DNA of 64,000 bases, from assembly GCF_001463885.1 (NCBI RefSeq), contig NZ_BBWQ01000001.1:310001-374000 (forward strand), given 5' to 3'. Under the pieces are notes generated by a model. The model made no database searches, was not told the DNA's origin, and saw only the letters and a list, made by a program, of their open reading frames with translations. A program made the position numbers and the translations under genes. This stretch comes from Aureimonas altamirensis (lineage in GTDB: Bacteria > Pseudomonadota > Alphaproteobacteria > Rhizobiales > Rhizobiaceae). The first letter of the stretch is position 1. The number at the start of each line of letters is the position of its first letter. Below, one piece after another: positions 62,955 to 64,000 of the stretch.

Positions 62955-63062
62955 CGATCAACCGTGTTTCAAGTCGTGCTTAGGTCTCAAGCTGCTGCGC
63001 GACCCGTGACATAACGGTCTTGGCCTTCCCCTTACGGTTAGTCCAATGGCACGCTCGGACGC

Positions 63063-63353
63063 TTAAGCTGCAACCAGTGGCTCAATGTGCGACACGTCAA
63101 CTTCGTCTCGCGCCTGCGCCAGCGCGTGCGCCCTTTGAAGATTCAGCCAGAACTCCGGCGTATTGCCAAAGAACTTCGATAGCCGGATAGCCGTATCGAC
63201 GCTCAGCGTAGTGTCCCCCTTGACGAGCCTCTCAATGCGCGTCCGCGGCACGTCCAAACGCTTTGCCAAAGCTCCGGCGCTCATTTCCAAAGGCGCAAGG
63301 AAAAGCTCATCCAAAACCTCGCCAGGATGCACAGGGTTCTTCAACATGCTCAT
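63063..63353 (-). CDS. higA: HigA-type antitoxin
   Basis: A 96-residue XRE-type DNA-binding antitoxin (NPVHPGEVLDELFLAP start; helix-turn-helix ALAKRLDVPRTRIERLVKG; NTPEFWLNLQRAHAL). It normally blocks the HigB RNase. The toxin gene upstream on the same strand is truncated, so the antitoxin is now alone. GAGG within the toxin tail serves as ribosome site. Confidence 0.9.
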   Translation of the reverse strand: MSMLKNPVHPGEVLDELFLAPLEMSAGALAKRLDVPRTRIERLVKGDTTLSVDTAIRLSKFFGNTPEFWLNLQRAHALAQARDEVDVSHIEPLVAA

Positions 63354-63362
63354 GATTGCACC

Positions 63363-63476
63363 TCAGTGATAATCGACGATCTCAACGTAGGCTGGACCTT
63401 GATCTGTCCAAACGAAGCAGATGCGCCACTGCTTGTTTATCCGCACCGAATGCTGACCTGCTTGCTCGCGTAAGAC
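63363..63476 (-). pseudogene. higB: Truncated higB toxin (C-terminal fragment)
   Basis: The last 37 codons of a HigB/RelE-fold toxin remain: GQHSVRINKQWRICFVWTDQ then GPAYVEIVDYH and a stop, nine bases before higA. The N-terminal part, about half of a normal 92-residue toxin, is missing; the break coincides with the transposase remnant on the other strand. Confidence 0.8.
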
Positions 63477-63660
63477 ACGCTACAAGATATGGGATCGCTA
63501 CCGGGACAAAGGGCTGGAGGGATTGACGGACCGCTCGCAGGGGCCCTTGGGCTACGCTGATCAACTGCCGCAACAGACTAGCAGCGTCGCGATTGCGATC
63601 ATTGCGATGTATCGGGGAGAAGTGCCGACAGAGCTGATCGACTTCCTCCAGAGGCGCTGA
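63466..63660 (+). pseudogene. IS481-type transposase remnant
   Basis: One open frame reads SRKTRYKIWDRYRDKGLEGL followed by TDRSQGPLGYADQLPQ, the helix-turn-helix start typical of IS481-family transposases. After about 40 codons the match stops and the frame continues into an unrelated tail ending at 63660. No catalytic DDE region or terminal repeats are seen, so this is a fragment. Confidence 0.75.
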
Positions 63661-63897
63661 TCTGCCGACTACTTCTTAGTATACGAAGATTAGAGCCAGT
63701 TTCGTCCCCTTCGCGTTTAACCAAACCATCTTCAGTAAGAGGACAGAGCGAGCGATCAGTAACGTACCTACCATCCGGAATGGGAGACGATCACTTGCGT
63801 AAGCCATCCCAGGTGCCGGATCGCCAATGCTGCCGACAATGTTGTGAGGCAACGCTCAAGCATAACTGAAATTCCACATGTAGGCGCTGATAGCAAG
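63661..63897. other. Non-coding, lower-GC gap
   Basis: No convincing gene, hairpin or repeat in this stretch. Composition is more AT-rich than the rest of the window, consistent with decayed mobile DNA. Confidence 0.5.
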
Positions 63898-64000
63898 CTA
63901 TTCGAACAACGCGTCCAGGTCTGACTGGCTCGCGGTGGCGCCCTTATATTCCGCAGAGCTGTCCGTCAGCACACGCTCAAGGTAGTCGGCCAGAACAATG
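63898..64000 (-). CDS. Partial unknown protein, C-terminus only
   Basis: An open minus-strand frame enters from the right edge and ends at a TAG at 63898-63900. The 33 visible residues (IVLADYLERVLTDSSAEYKG followed by ATASQSDLDALFE) are acidic and helical. The rest lies outside the window. No family can be assigned. Confidence 0.45.
   Translation of the reverse strand, partial: IVLADYLERVLTDSSAEYKGATASQSDLDALFE

Overview
The window is GC-rich, densely packed chromosome-like DNA from an alphaproteobacterium, most likely a Hyphomicrobiales (rhizobial) relative. The clearest marker is the Porin_2/RopA-type porin at 1.5-2.7 kb. FCD-type GntR regulators, a ThuAB-type disaccharide locus, Irr-box-like motifs ahead of a heme receptor and many ABC importers agree with that. 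No rRNA, tRNA, CRISPR array or intact mobile element was seen. Species cannot be fixed from the sequence alone.

Layout. 0-5.2 kb: a partial Gfo/Idh/MocA oxidoreductase, an RMF/CrpP-like small protein, a secreted PRC-barrel-like protein, the porin, an EamA exporter and an Nramp-related transporter. 5.2-20 kb: an organic-acid catabolic block with a PdxA2-like dehydrogenase, a haloacetate-dehalogenase-type hydrolase, a three-rhodanese protein, two beta-decarboxylating dehydrogenases, two MmgE/PrpD proteins, an iron/AEP-type ABC importer, an odd SDR and two FCD-GntR regulators. One 14-bp palindrome, AAyTGTnnACArwt, sits ahead of four transcription units here, so the block looks like one regulon. 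20-32.4 kb: acyl-CoA dehydrogenase, HpcH/HpaI (CitE-like) lyase, MFS carrier, two LysR regulators, a third MmgE/PrpD protein with a class I fumarase, a LysE/ArgO exporter, an orphan TctC binding protein, and a CaiB/BaiF CoA-transferase coupled to a MaoC-type hydratase. Together these could process C4/C5 dicarboxylates such as mesaconate, citramalate or itaconate.

32.4-41 kb: a LacI regulator with two operator palindromes, then thuA, thuB and a complete sugar ABC importer (trehalose/sucrose type), followed by a second Nramp-related transporter. 41-47.5 kb: a DUF922 protease-like protein, then an SsuABC-type importer with an NtaA/SnaA/DszA-type monooxygenase, a 52-residue membrane peptide and an FAD/NAD(P)-binding protein, probably sulfur or nitrogen scavenging. 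47.6-53.9 kb: an operon of SDR, Pot-type ABC importer and a histidinol-dehydrogenase homologue whose zinc ligands differ from true HisD.

53.9-64 kb: stress and housekeeping genes (CsbD-like, host-attachment family, Rnk), a cobalamin riboswitch controlling mesX-mesD (core methionine synthase and its DUF1852 partner), a TonB-dependent heme receptor with Irr-type boxes, a flavin/PLP-oxidase-fold stress protein and small membrane proteins. The right edge is a decayed mobile region: higA with a truncated higB broken by an IS481-type transposase remnant, and a cut-off unknown gene.
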